A stretch of DNA of 64,000 nt from Chroococcidiopsidaceae cyanobacterium YX2bin18 (GTDB lineage Bacteria; Cyanobacteriota; Cyanobacteriia; Cyanobacteriales; Chroococcidiopsidaceae), in assembly GCA_030446505.1 (NCBI GenBank), contig JAUJND010000010.1:1-64000 (forward strand), in the 5' to 3' direction. Below are positions 20,373 through 30,668 of the stretch, piece by piece (the stretch's first letter is position 1; the number at the start of each line of letters is the position of its first letter). The notes under the pieces are model-generated. The model did no database searches and had not been told where the DNA came from. It saw nothing but the letters and a program-made list of their open reading frames with translations. A program made the position numbers and the translations under genes.

Positions 20373-20903
20373 TCATGGATGAAAATCTGCTTTCTCAACT
20401 GAGTTATCATTTACTCCCAAAGTTAGCTGCAAAGGTATCTTTTGGGGATAAGCTTTTACTACCTGTCTATATACTGCGTAATTAGTTGGCAGTGTTCTTT
20501 GTTGGTTATCTACTACAAACTTGATCTGATACGCCACAGATTTCAATAGTTCAGGAGTTGTTGCTTTTTCTTGAGGCCGCTGTCTTTGTTCTACTTCATC
20601 TACAGTAGGACGCGGTGGTAAAGTAGACCACCACAGCCCTTGGTCATCTGGACCAGTCACTGCTCCTGCAGGTTTTAAGCCATTACGATTAAGCAAAGAC
20701 GTTGAGGCAAAGGTTTCAAAGCGCGGTATTTTATCACTAGTTGGGTTAATGGAATATTTTACTTGCCAAGTATAAATAGTCCGTGCTGTTGCTTCATATT
20801 GGTTAGTGCTTACTCTAGAGCAGCTAGAAAGAGTAATCGCGATTACACCACTCACAATTGAGACAATCGGATTAATTTGCCAATTACTATTAAAATTTAT
20901 CAA
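20373..20903 (-). CDS. hypothetical protein, possible lipoprotein
   Basis: N-terminal hydrophobic segment ending ALTLSSCSRV-like lipobox. Confidence 0.5.
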   Translation of the reverse strand: MINFNSNWQINPIVSIVSGVIAITLSSCSRVSTNQYEATARTIYTWQVKYSINPTSDKIPRFETFASTSLLNRNGLKPAGAVTGPDDQGLWWSTLPPRPTVDEVEQRQRPQEKATTPELLKSVAYQIKFVVDNQQRTLPTNYAVYRQVVKAYPQKIPLQLTLGVNDNSVEKADFHP

Positions 20904-20941
20904 CTACTGATGCCAACTATAGGACTACTTATAACTAAACA

Positions 20942-21640
20942 ATGCAACTGGCTCCATTTTTACCCATTTTGTACCGAATCCTTGAACCGACTTTTCCCAG
21001 TTGCCTTTGGGCTGGTAATCCAAATTCCAAAGTAATTGCTTTGACGTTTGATGATGGACCTCATCCTGATTACACACCGCAGTTGTTGGAAGTTTTAAAC
21101 CAATACTCAATCCCAGCTAGTTTTTTTTGGTTAGGTGCTTGTGTAAATCGCTCACCTGCTGTAGCCAAAGCCGTTTATGATCGCGGTCACTGGATTGGGC
21201 TACATGGTTACGATCATCGCTCTTTTCCAATGCTTACACCTGCTGAACTCAAGGAAAGCTTGCAAAAAACCCAAGACGCAATTACTCAAGCGTGCTTGTC
21301 ACCAACAACTATCCGTGATGTCCGACCACCAAATGGGTTATTTACACCCCATACTTTAAGCTTGTTACACCAGTGGCAGTATCGCTCTGTAATGTGGAGT
21401 GTTGTCCCAGAAGATTGGGTTCGCCCAGGAGTTGCCGTTGTATTGCAGCGAGTGTTACAACAGGTTCAAAACGGTTCATTGATTGTGTTACACGACGGCG
21501 CTTGCGGTGGACAAGACGTTGCTGTAATAACCGCTCAGTTAATTCCCCAATTACTGAGACAAGGATATCGTTTTGTAACGGTCGATACTTTGTGGCAGCA
21601 AGCTCAATTCCATGCTAGTAGGTTGTTACAGCGTTATTGA
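20942..21640 (+). CDS. polysaccharide deacetylase (NodB homology) family protein
   Basis: VIALTFDDGPHPDYTPQLLEVLNQYSIPASFFWLG ... GSLIVLHDG. Confidence 0.9.
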   Translation: MQLAPFLPILYRILEPTFPSCLWAGNPNSKVIALTFDDGPHPDYTPQLLEVLNQYSIPASFFWLGACVNRSPAVAKAVYDRGHWIGLHGYDHRSFPMLTPAELKESLQKTQDAITQACLSPTTIRDVRPPNGLFTPHTLSLLHQWQYRSVMWSVVPEDWVRPGVAVVLQRVLQQVQNGSLIVLHDGACGGQDVAVITAQLIPQLLRQGYRFVTVDTLWQQAQFHASRLLQRY

Positions 21641-22592
21641 GGTTCACATTAATCTCCAAGCTTTCCTGATAATTGATTAATTTCTCGCTATCCTAGCTGT
21701 CAGTCATAAATAAATTCACTAAAATGACTAAAGATAAGTTTAAAATTTGTCAAGATCAATTCGGTTGAGATTTAAGTACGAACCCAATCAAGGTGAGAAT
21801 AAAAATTGAGTGCTTAAGTTTGACAAAGGTATCGCAAGCTCCGCCTGTTATAGATGGAGTAAAGATAACCGCGTAAGTATTGTAGAAGTAGACGTGAGTT
21901 GGTCAGGAAGCTTAAGCTAACCGCTACCTCTAGCTACACTGCAAACTTGCTCCATGAGTTAATGTTTTGCAGAACCCATTATTATTTGTGACGAGCTAGC
22001 CTAACTGCTTTCGCTTGGACATAACAACTTGTCAGCAACTAAATTCATGGAACAAGGTTAAAAATAAGTGGCTCAAACCCTCTTATCTTGCCAAGGACTA
22101 AATTGGCAAAAACTGGCTGATTATTCCATATACAATTTGGAGTTGGATAGCAATCATCAAGTTTATTGTTAACTGAAAGACAATGCTGCTGCAATTTTTT
22201 GAATTTTTAAAGATCACTCAAAGTTATAATTCCAGATATTACTATCTATCTGGATAAGTAAACTCTGTATGACTTGAAAATTTAATGTCAAAACATTAAA
22301 TGCGTGCGATTTTTGTGAAATAGGCTACAATCGGGGGGTTGTTTGTTAACCTAATTGTTAATAGCAGCAATTAGCGCTGATATCAATCGCTAGCTTTTAT
22401 AAGCAAGTAAAACCCTTTCATCCAACAATAAGTGTTTAAGTTACAACACATATTGTCTTATTTTTGAAGAAGCCAATAACTTCTCGAATCATAAGCACTC
22501 TTTGCAGTTTGCCAACGGCTTACTTAATAACAAGAGTGGTAAATAAATGTTAACTAATTGATGTTTGAATCAAGGAGCATGAGGAACGCGGC

Positions 22593-23765
22593 ATGAACCA
22601 GGCTAACAACGTACTCGAAACCATTCATCAGCCTGAACTCGAAATTATTCATCAGCCTGACAGTGATTTAGAACTTTTAATTGAAGTAGATGTGGATTTG
22701 CACACCCTAGATTCTGAGGAAAATGATGAATTTATAGAAGCTCAGCCTGATGAAGACGACGCTAAGTCTGGTAAGGTTGCTAAATCACGTCGGCGACCGC
22801 AAACAAAAAAGAAGCAGTATACAGAAGACTCGATTCGCCTTTACCTGCAAGAAATTGGTCGAATCCGGCTACTGCGAGCGGACGAAGAAATTGAACTAGC
22901 TCGAAAAATTGCTGAATTACTCCAAATGGAGCGAGTACGCGAACGACTGATGGAGCAGCTAGAGCGCGATCCTCATGACAGTGAATGGGCTGAAGCCGTC
23001 GAATTACCTTTACCAACATTTCGTTATCGCCTCGCACACCTTGGTAGACCGGCACAGGCAAAAAGGGTGCACTCTACCTTGCTCCTAGGAGTTTCGATCG
23101 CGAAGAAATATATGAATCGGGGGCTATCTTTTCAGGACTTGATCCAAGAAGGAAGTCTGGGTTTGATCCGCGCCGCTGAAAAGTTTGACCACGAAAAAGG
23201 ATATAAGTTTTCTACATACGCAACGTGGTGGATTCGACAGGCAATTACAAGAGCGATCGCTGATCAATCTCGGACTATTCGCCTACCTGTTCACCTGTAC
23301 GAAACCATTTCCCGGATTAAGAAAACAACTAAGCTGCTCTCTCAAGAAATGGGTCGTAAACCAACCGAAGAAGAAATCGCTACACGGATGGAAATGACAA
23401 TTGAGAAACTGCGGTTTATTGCTAAATCAGCTCAATTACCAATTTCACTAGAAACGCCCATCGGCAAAGAGGAAGACTCCCGATTGGGCGATTTTATTGA
23501 ATCTGATAGCGAGACACCAGAAGATCAAGTTTCAAAAAATCTGTTGCGTGAAGACCTGGAAAAAGTTTTAGATAGCCTCAGTCCGCGTGAACGGGATGTT
23601 TTGAGACTGCGCTACGGTTTGGATGATGGTCGGATGAAGACGCTTGAGGAAATTGGGCAGATATTTAATGTCACCCGCGAACGCATTCGTCAAATTGAGG
23701 CAAAAGCACTCCGCAAGTTACGCCACCCAAATCGCAACAGCGTTCTTAAGGAGTATATTCGCTAA
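22593..23765 (+). CDS. sigA: group 1 RNA polymerase sigma factor
   Basis: [31 protein letters not shown] ... [51 protein letters not shown] ... [29 protein letters not shown]. Confidence 0.95.
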   Translation: MNQANNVLETIHQPELEIIHQPDSDLELLIEVDVDLHTLDSEENDEFIEAQPDEDDAKSGKVAKSRRRPQTKKKQYTEDSIRLYLQEIGRIRLLRADEEIELARKIAELLQMERVRERLMEQLERDPHDSEWAEAVELPLPTFRYRLAHLGRPAQAKRVHSTLLLGVSIAKKYMNRGLSFQDLIQEGSLGLIRAAEKFDHEKGYKFSTYATWWIRQAITRAIADQSRTIRLPVHLYETISRIKKTTKLLSQEMGRKPTEEEIATRMEMTIEKLRFIAKSAQLPISLETPIGKEEDSRLGDFIESDSETPEDQVSKNLLREDLEKVLDSLSPRERDVLRLRYGLDDGRMKTLEEIGQIFNVTRERIRQIEAKALRKLRHPNRNSVLKEYIR

Positions 23766-23795
23766 GGATTAATTAGCAATTAGTTAACCAATTAC

Positions 23796-23831
23796 AAAAA
23801 ACCTGGGATTACTAAGCACTCCCAGGTTTTT
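23796..23831. terminator. bidirectional terminator between sigA and pepP
   Basis: AAAAAACCTGGG...CCCAGGTTTTT perfect stem with flanking A/T runs. Confidence 0.85.
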
Positions 23832-25140
23832 AATATCGTTCTAATTCCGCAACAGTTTTGGGAACCCCAGCAGTTAGAACTTCATGCCCTATGGAGGTAA
23901 CCAAAACATCATCTTCAATCCGAATCCCAATGCCACTCCAGCGCGGGTCAATCTCTGGCTGATCTTCAGCTGGCTTAGTATCAGGGACAATGTAAAGCCC
24001 TGGTTCCACTGTGAGAACTTGACCAGGAATTAGGAGTTGTGGAGAGTCACCATGCTGATAAACTCCGACATCATGAACATCTAAACCTAGCCAATGTCCG
24101 GTGCGGTGCATATAAAAGGGCTTGTACTTCTCCTCCTCAATCAACTTATCGATTTCTCCTTTGAGAATACCAAGTTCAACTAAACCTTCTGTCAGGACGC
24201 GCACTGCTGTATCGTGAATTTTATGATAAGGATTACCAGGTTGGACTTGGGCGATCGCTTGCAGTTGTGCTGCTAAAACAATTTCATAAAGTGTCTTTTG
24301 TTCCGGAGTAAACTTGCCACCTACGGGAAACGTGCGCGTAATATCGGCGTTGTAGTAACCATAGGCACAGCCAGCATCAATTAGCAGCAGTTCGTTATCT
24401 TGCATCTGGCGAGTATTCTCGATATAGTGCAGCACACAAGCATTAGAACCAGAAGCAACTATTGAGGGATAAGCTGGTCCTATTCCACCGCGCAGGCGAA
24501 ATAACCGCTCCATCTCCGCCTGAATTTCGTACTCGTAGCGTCCAGGTTGAGCAATTTCCAGGGCATAGTTGTGCGCTTCAACTGAAATAGCAGTTGCTTT
24601 ACGGATTAACTCCAACTCAGCTGCACTCTTAACCTGGCGCATGGCATGGAGAATCGGTCCTGTGTCTTCAATCGCAATTGGTCCAGTACCGCGTTTAGCA
24701 TAAGTTGCCATCAACCGCTGCCAGTGCTGGAGCAGATTTTCATTAAAGGCGCGATCGCGTCCTAAATGGTAATAAATTCGCTCTGCTTTTTCTAAATACT
24801 GCGGCAGTTTCTCATCCAATTCGGCGATCGGGTAAGCTTCCACTGCGCCAAATAATTCCTTCGCCCCTTCTACTCCACAGCGATAACCTGTCCAGACTTC
24901 TTTTTCTCTTTCCTTCGGTTGCACAAATAGGACAAACTGGTGTTCTGGGTGATGCGGCGCTAAAACTGCCACTGCTTCTGGTTCGTTAAATCCAGTCAAG
25001 TAGAAAAAATCACTGTCTTGGCGAAAAGCATATTCGACATCATTATGCATAACTGCCATCGGCGCACTGCGAAAGATGGCGGTTCCCATGCCAATTTTTG
25101 CCATCAATTGCTCACGGCGCTGACGATACTCTGCTTGCAT
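23830..25140 (-). CDS. pepP: Xaa-Pro aminopeptidase (aminopeptidase P)
   Basis: MQAEYRQRREQLMAKIG...DSDFFYLTGFNEPEAV...LLIDAGCAYGYYNADITRTFPVGGKF...HRTGHWLGLDVHDVG. Confidence 0.92.
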   Translation of the reverse strand: MQAEYRQRREQLMAKIGMGTAIFRSAPMAVMHNDVEYAFRQDSDFFYLTGFNEPEAVAVLAPHHPEHQFVLFVQPKEREKEVWTGYRCGVEGAKELFGAVEAYPIAELDEKLPQYLEKAERIYYHLGRDRAFNENLLQHWQRLMATYAKRGTGPIAIEDTGPILHAMRQVKSAAELELIRKATAISVEAHNYALEIAQPGRYEYEIQAEMERLFRLRGGIGPAYPSIVASGSNACVLHYIENTRQMQDNELLLIDAGCAYGYYNADITRTFPVGGKFTPEQKTLYEIVLAAQLQAIAQVQPGNPYHKIHDTAVRVLTEGLVELGILKGEIDKLIEEEKYKPFYMHRTGHWLGLDVHDVGVYQHGDSPQLLIPGQVLTVEPGLYIVPDTKPAEDQPEIDPRWSGIGIRIEDDVLVTSIGHEVLTAGVPKTVAELERY

Positions 25141-25268
25141 AACTACTTAATTATTGATCCTGCAAATGAATTTTAAATGGAACTTACGTAGCCATCCATT
25201 GCCCAAACGTGAGGCGATCGCACGTTATGAATGCGCTCAGTCACTAAACATTCTTTTACCGCAACTGC

Positions 25269-26036
25269 CTAAAATTTGTAACTCAACTGAATCGCCGATC
25301 CATTCTGTGGCAAATCTGCTGGGTCAATAGTGATCGTGGCATTATTGGCACGGCGCACTGGCGTTCCATTGATCAACGTCAGAAACTCATCTATTGAACC
25401 AATATCACAGGCAGCAGCATCAGCAGCTTGTGTCCTGTAATGAGTGGGAATTACTAATTTTGGATTCAGAGCTTGAATTGCCTGTTGAGCTTCTTGAGGT
25501 GTGTAGACTTTTGCCCCACCACCTACTGGAATTAACAGCAGATCCGGTCGTCCCATCAAGATTTTTTGCTCATTTGTAATCGGCGCAGCGGCTCCCCCTA
25601 AGTGCAGAATATTAATTCCCCCTTGATTCCAGCGCCACGCCACATTTGTACCAAATCGCCTTCCACCTTGGCGATCGTGGTTTGTAGAAATACCTTGTAG
25701 CTGTATACCATTAAATTCGTATACACCAGGCTCATAAATTAATCGCGGATTACCAGGTAGCCCTTCCACAGAGCCTTCATCTAATAGCTGGCTACTAATC
25801 AATACCAAATCTGTTGCTACTTTCGGTGGCTGATACCCGGCTGTACATCCTAGCGTCCGAAACGGATTTACTAAAATTTTAGTTCCACCACTAGTAAACA
25901 AAAAGCAAGTATGACCCAGGGCCTTAATTGATACTGAATTGCTGTTTGGTGCTGAATAAGCCTTAAATGCAGTTGAGGTAGTAATTATTGTCGTTAACCC
26001 TATCCCAGCGTAGCTAAGCAGTTGTCGCCGTTTCAT
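25269..26036 (-). CDS. MBL-fold metal-dependent hydrolase
   Basis: IKALGHTCFLFTSGGTKILVNPF...LLIPVGGGAKVYTPQEAQQAIQALNPKLVIPTHYRT. Confidence 0.82.
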   Translation of the reverse strand: MKRRQLLSYAGIGLTTIITTSTAFKAYSAPNSNSVSIKALGHTCFLFTSGGTKILVNPFRTLGCTAGYQPPKVATDLVLISSQLLDEGSVEGLPGNPRLIYEPGVYEFNGIQLQGISTNHDRQGGRRFGTNVAWRWNQGGINILHLGGAAAPITNEQKILMGRPDLLLIPVGGGAKVYTPQEAQQAIQALNPKLVIPTHYRTQAADAAACDIGSIDEFLTLINGTPVRRANNATITIDPADLPQNGSAIQLSYKF

Positions 26037-26629
26037 TTTTTCTCCAGTTGTTTCAGGAAATTTCGTAATAATTGCTTTCCTGAAGTCGTCAGCACACTTT
26101 CCGGATGAAACTGGACTCCCTCAATGTGAGGATAGTTCCGGTGTCTCACACCCATAATGGTTCCATCCTCAACCCAGGCAGTAATCTCCAGCACCTCTGG
26201 ACAAGTTTGCTGCTCAATTACCAGACTATGATACCGGGTCGCGGTCAATGGATTATCCAATCCTTGAAAGACTCCTACTCCAGTATGAGACACCTGAGAA
26301 GTTTTACCATGCATTAACTCTGGAGCAGACACAATTTGACCACCAAAGACTTGACCAATGCTTTGATGCCCTAAGCACACCCCTAGAATCGGTAAAGTCG
26401 GTCCCAACTGGTGAATTAAATCCAAGGAAATTCCGGCATCTTCTGGGCGACCTGGTCCTGGAGAAATTATTACTGCATCTGGCTGTAATTGCCGGAGCTG
26501 CTCTAGGGAAATTTGGTCATTGCGATAGACATAAATTTCGGCTGCAACCGGGAAGTCTGACCCTAATTCTCCCAAATATTGCACCAAATTATAGGTAAAG
26601 CTGTCGTAATTATCAATAACTATGAGCAA
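26033..26629 (-). CDS. glutamine amidotransferase component of anthranilate/aminodeoxychorismate synthase
   Basis: MLIVIDNYDSFTYNLVQYLGELG...ISPGPGRPEDAGISLDLI...ILGVCLGHQSIGQVFGG...GVQFHPESVLT. trpG and pabA cannot be separated here. Confidence 0.93.
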   Translation of the reverse strand: MLIVIDNYDSFTYNLVQYLGELGSDFPVAAEIYVYRNDQISLEQLRQLQPDAVIISPGPGRPEDAGISLDLIHQLGPTLPILGVCLGHQSIGQVFGGQIVSAPELMHGKTSQVSHTGVGVFQGLDNPLTATRYHSLVIEQQTCPEVLEITAWVEDGTIMGVRHRNYPHIEGVQFHPESVLTTSGKQLLRNFLKQLEKK

Positions 26630-26655
26630 GTATCATCCTCTTCCTTACTCCTTTT

Positions 26656-27120
26656 CTAGCTTAGATTAGACTGAATCAGCGCTAGTAGGGGAGGTAGCAA
26701 CAGCACTCCAGCTACCAAAACCGCTGTTAGAGCTGAGACAAGCACGGCACCAGCGGCACAGTCCTTTGCAATTTTGGCTAGTTCATGATAAGACTGTTTA
26801 ACTATTAAGTCAACGACTGACTCAATTGCTGTATTTAGCAATTCTAATGCCAGAACTAACCCACTGGTTAGCCCAATTACTGCCACTTCAATTGAGCGCA
26901 GATGTAAAAAAATGCCCAAGGCGATCGCGCTTGCGCCGATAACTAAATGTATGCGAAAGTTGCGTTGAGTTTGCAAGGCGTAACTAAGTCCAGCCCAAGC
27001 ATATTTAAAACTAACAAGTAAATTTGAGGCGACTTGCCAGGACAACTCCCGCTTGCTTTTGGCAACCTTTTCCGGTTGGTTTGGCATTGACATTAAAAGT
27101 TTCTGGGACATGATACACAA
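26656..27120 (-). CDS. dgkA: diacylglycerol kinase family protein
   Basis: NFRIHLVIGASAIALGIFLHL...LELLNTAIESVVDLI...KIAKDCAAGAVLV. Confidence 0.88.
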   Translation of the reverse strand: MCIMSQKLLMSMPNQPEKVAKSKRELSWQVASNLLVSFKYAWAGLSYALQTQRNFRIHLVIGASAIALGIFLHLRSIEVAVIGLTSGLVLALELLNTAIESVVDLIVKQSYHELAKIAKDCAAGAVLVSALTAVLVAGVLLLPPLLALIQSNLS

Positions 27121-27369
27121 CCAGAATATAGGAGTTGAGGAGCCAAATTCGCCGCTTTTAATTGCATTGACTACTTGTTCTATTTTCTATAAAAATCCGA
27201 TTTAGACAATAAGGGATTAAGTAATATACTCTTAAATCCAATTGCTTTTATCTGGAGTCGATTAATATATTACACAAACAGCAAGGACAAACCCTTATCG
27301 TCTTAGGTATAGCATGGCGCTTCCATTAAGAACAGCTAAACCAAACACCTCAACTGCACTACTCGCAGT

Positions 27370-27888
27370 TTATGTTGTATTAACAGTAATACCGAGTGCC
27401 TGAAGCAAAATGTACTGCTGATCTAGCATTTGGATCAGACTATCCTCATCAGGATGATCCCAACCTACGAGATGGAGCAAACCGTGAGTTGCTAACCAGA
27501 CTAACTCAGTTTGTAGATGATGTCCCTGCTGCTGTGCCTGCCGATTAGCTGTATCAACAGAGATCACAATATCACCAAGATAGACGGGTTGAGGCGATTG
27601 CATCTCAATTGGCTGTGGGCAATTTACCTCTAAAGCGGCAAATGCTAAAACATCAGTAGGCTTATTTTGCTTGCGGTACTGAGCATTAAGCGCCTGAATT
27701 TCAGCATCATTTGTCAAGCGCAGACTAAGTTCGTAGTCTGCTGATGTATGAGATAGGATCTCTAGCCAGCACTCAAACCAGTTTTCCCAAGTTTCAGGGG
27801 CAATGCGATCATCTTGGTATACTGCTAAATTTGAGTCCGATAAAGAAGACTCAAAGAAACAATCCTGCACACTCACTTCGACTTGCAA
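27370..27888 (-). CDS. ybeY: rRNA maturation endoribonuclease YbeY
   Basis: LNAQYRKQNKPTDVLAFA...YLGDIVISVDTA...ELVWLATHGLLHLVGWDHPDED. Confidence 0.93.
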   Translation of the reverse strand: MQVEVSVQDCFFESSLSDSNLAVYQDDRIAPETWENWFECWLEILSHTSADYELSLRLTNDAEIQALNAQYRKQNKPTDVLAFAALEVNCPQPIEMQSPQPVYLGDIVISVDTANRQAQQQGHHLQTELVWLATHGLLHLVGWDHPDEDSLIQMLDQQYILLQALGITVNTT

Positions 27889-27904
27889 TGAACTCTCCTT
27901 GTCA

Positions 27905-28111
27905 TTAGCGAGTTAGGTAAGCAAGACCCACAAGAACAGCCAAAAGCCCTGTTATTGTCAGTGCAAAGTGTTGCAGGGAAGTACCCCGCTTCCGCACCAT
28001 GTTCCGCATGGCGAGTTTGACGTAACTAGGCTTATCGGTTGCGACTTGTGTTGCCGGGGTAGATTCAGAGGAATGATTATTTAAATGAGGATATGAAGGC
28101 GACTTGCTCAT
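27905..28111 (-). CDS. DUF3285-like small protein
   Basis: SYVKLAMRNMVRKRGTSLQHFALTITGLLAVLVGLAYLTR. Confidence 0.7.
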   Translation of the reverse strand: MSKSPSYPHLNNHSSESTPATQVATDKPSYVKLAMRNMVRKRGTSLQHFALTITGLLAVLVGLAYLTR

Positions 28112-28216
28112 GGTAACAGTGATAAGAGTATGACGAATTCTTCCCTTAATCTAACAGTTAGTAATTAATCATTAATCCCAAAGCTATTAACCAACAACCA
28201 ATGATTAATAACTAAA

Positions 28217-29339
28217 TTAGGCAATGTTGCTTTCTACCAATTGATTTTCCTGGCGGAGATAAGCTTGGATAAACAAGTCTATTTCACCATTCATCACATC
28301 AATGATCGCAGTTGTTTCTACACCAGTACGTAGATCCTTCACCATCTGGTAGGGATGGAATACATAGTTACGGATCTGGTTACCCCAAGCAGCTTCTACC
28401 ATATCACCTCGGATCTGGGCAATTTCTTGAGCGCGTTGCTCTTGGGCAATAATCAGGAGTTTGGCTTTAAGGATAACAAGGGCTTTTTCTTTATTTTGCA
28501 ACTGGCTCCGCTCTTGGGTACAGCGTACAGCAATTCCAGTAGGAATATGAGTAATTCGCACTGCTGTTTCCACCTTGTTGACATTTTGCCCACCCTTACC
28601 ACCAGCACGAGATGTAGTAATTTCTAGATCCTTTTCCGGGATATCTAGTTGCACAGAATTATCTATCTGTGGCATTACTTCCACTCCAGCAAAACTCGTT
28701 TGCCGCTTGTCGTTTGCATTAAACGGTGAAATCCGCACTAAGCGATGAGTTCCCTTTTCGCCTCGCAGGTAGCCATAGGCATAGCGACCAGTAATTTCTA
28801 GAGTTGCCGATTTAATTCCTGCTTCATCCCCCTCAGAAATTTCAGCTAAATGTACTTTATAGCCGTGGTCTTCTCCCCATCGGGTGTACATTCGTACGAG
28901 CATTTCTGCCCAGTCTTGAGCGTCTGTACCGCCAGCACCAGCATTAATCGTCAGTACGGCTCCTTGTTCGTCATAAAGACCAGACAATAGCTGTTGCAAT
29001 TCCCACTGATCGAGTTCACGACTAAGCTGATTAATATTAGATTCGGCTTCTTGCAGTAATGCTGCGTCAGTATCTAATTCCAGTAGCTCTAGCACCGCTT
29101 TGGTGTCTTCTATACTGAGTTGCCACTGGTCATACTGCTGAAGATGAGCCTTGAGGTCGTTAAGTTCTTGTAGGGTTTGTTGAGCAGCTGTTTGGTCATC
29201 CCAAAATTCCGGTTGGGCTGCTATTTGTTCTAGGTCTTGAATTTTAGCAGTCAGTGCTGGTACGTCAAAGATAGTCCTGAGTTTTACCCAGGCGCTGAGA
29301 CAACTTTTCGACTTCGCGTTTAATTTCTAGGGCTTCCAT
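28217..29339 (-). CDS. prfB: peptide chain release factor 2, programmed +1 frameshift at 29264-29270
   Basis: [24 protein letters not shown] at TAT CTT TGA C, then +1 frame [14 protein letters not shown]...; [31 protein letters not shown]. Confidence 0.93.
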
Positions 29340-29431
29340 AATTATTGAGTAGGCGATCGCGCCTTCTTGTTAACATTGATGTTATGTATTTCCATTTTTA
29401 ATCTTAGCGAGACTTTAAACTTGATAGTACT

Positions 29432-29470
29432 CAAAAGCCGTGGTATTTGACGTTCAAACCACGGCTTTTG
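29432..29470. terminator. bidirectional stem-loop between prfB and the Bax-inhibitor-like gene
   Basis: CAAAAGCCGTGGT...ACCACGGCTTTTG perfect arms. Confidence 0.75.
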
Positions 29471-29504
29471 TTCGGCTAATTACAACTACTGATGCCCAAG
29501 CTCT

Positions 29505-30233
29505 TTAGTCACGGCTATTGATCGCAATCAGCAACCTGAGAATAAAAATGAATAAGTTAATGTACGTCAAGTACATCGACAAGGCGGCTGGCAGGTATTG
29601 GTCGTTGCGGTAGGTACGGGGCAGGATGTAAAAATCTACTACCGCAGCACCAGCAAACAAAAACACACCGATGCCAGATATGGCGATTTCTAACCACGTT
29701 GGCGTATAGACACCAAACATAGCAAGTAGAAATTGACCTAAGAGAACAACGACTAAGGCAATTACTCCTAGCCCAATTGTTTTGGTCAACGCCATGCCGT
29801 CGCTTTCAGAAAGATTAGAGCCAATTTGACGAGCGGCGATAAAGGTAATGCCACAGCCAAGAGCGGCAGTACCAATGCCTGCAATCCCGACACCTTCAGT
29901 TCTCAATGCCAGAAAAACTATACCACTAAGCGTATAACCCGTCAGGAGGCTGTAGGTTGCCAAAAGCGGTAGCGCAACTTTGTTGTTTCCTTTTTGGGCA
30001 ACGTTACTCGCGACAAAGAAAAGAATCAACTCTAGGATGACAGCACCGATAAAGCTAGGAAAGAACAGACCTGGGTTGGTACGGATAACGCTAAGACCGC
30101 CTCCGGTACCCAGTGCTGTTAAGACAAGCCCACCACCCACATAAGGTAGGGCGTTGGCAATGACATTGGAACCGATAAGCGCCTGGGTTTTTGCCTCACG
30201 AAAGGCATTACGTAAGTTGCTGGTGTTACTCAT
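29505..30233 (-). CDS. Bax inhibitor-1/YccA-like membrane protein
   Basis: Seven-TM-like hydrophobicity; FREAKTQALIGSNVIANALPYVGGGLVLTALGTGGGL; C-term ALSMYLTYINLFIFILRLL. Confidence 0.75.
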   Translation of the reverse strand: MSNTSNLRNAFREAKTQALIGSNVIANALPYVGGGLVLTALGTGGGLSVIRTNPGLFFPSFIGAVILELILFFVASNVAQKGNNKVALPLLATYSLLTGYTLSGIVFLALRTEGVGIAGIGTAALGCGITFIAARQIGSNLSESDGMALTKTIGLGVIALVVVLLGQFLLAMFGVYTPTWLEIAISGIGVFLFAGAAVVDFYILPRTYRNDQYLPAALSMYLTYINLFIFILRLLIAINSRD

Positions 30234-30292
30234 GGGAGTCTCTCAAATTTATAAATCGTGCTTAAGTGACAACATTATTATTAAGCCGGGTT

Positions 30293-30367
30293 TTTTGGGG
30301 CGAATCCTTCGTCCGAAGGACGGCTTCCTTACTTAGAGTTCTACTCCAAGTACCAGCCGCCCCAAAA
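30293..30367. repeat. branched palindromic element (10-bp outer stem, two inner hairpins)
   Basis: TTTTGGGGCG (30293-30302) / CGCCCCAAAA (30358-30367); inner TCCTTC-GTCC-GAAGGA (30305-30320) and CTTaGAGT-TCT-ACTCcAAG (30332-30350). Confidence 0.7.
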
Positions 30368-30668
30368 TAACCTGACGCTTTATGCCTTAAGCCCATTGTT
30401 ACCCAGATCATCAACGATTAGCTAGAGGGAAATTGGCAGGCATTTCTCATTAATAATCATCTCAAAAACTCAATACAACATGATATTCCAGAAGAGAAAA
30501 GTAGCAATGCTGAAGCTGTGAAATCAAGCTCTTCACAAGTTCAGTAAAACAACTATGGTTTCTCTCGGCTGATCTACCGACAATAATCTCAGCTTGATAA
30601 AAGTTTACGCAACTCTATTCCTTCTACTTCTCTAAGGAAAAGAGTCTATCGCTAGCTGAGGATTTTTC

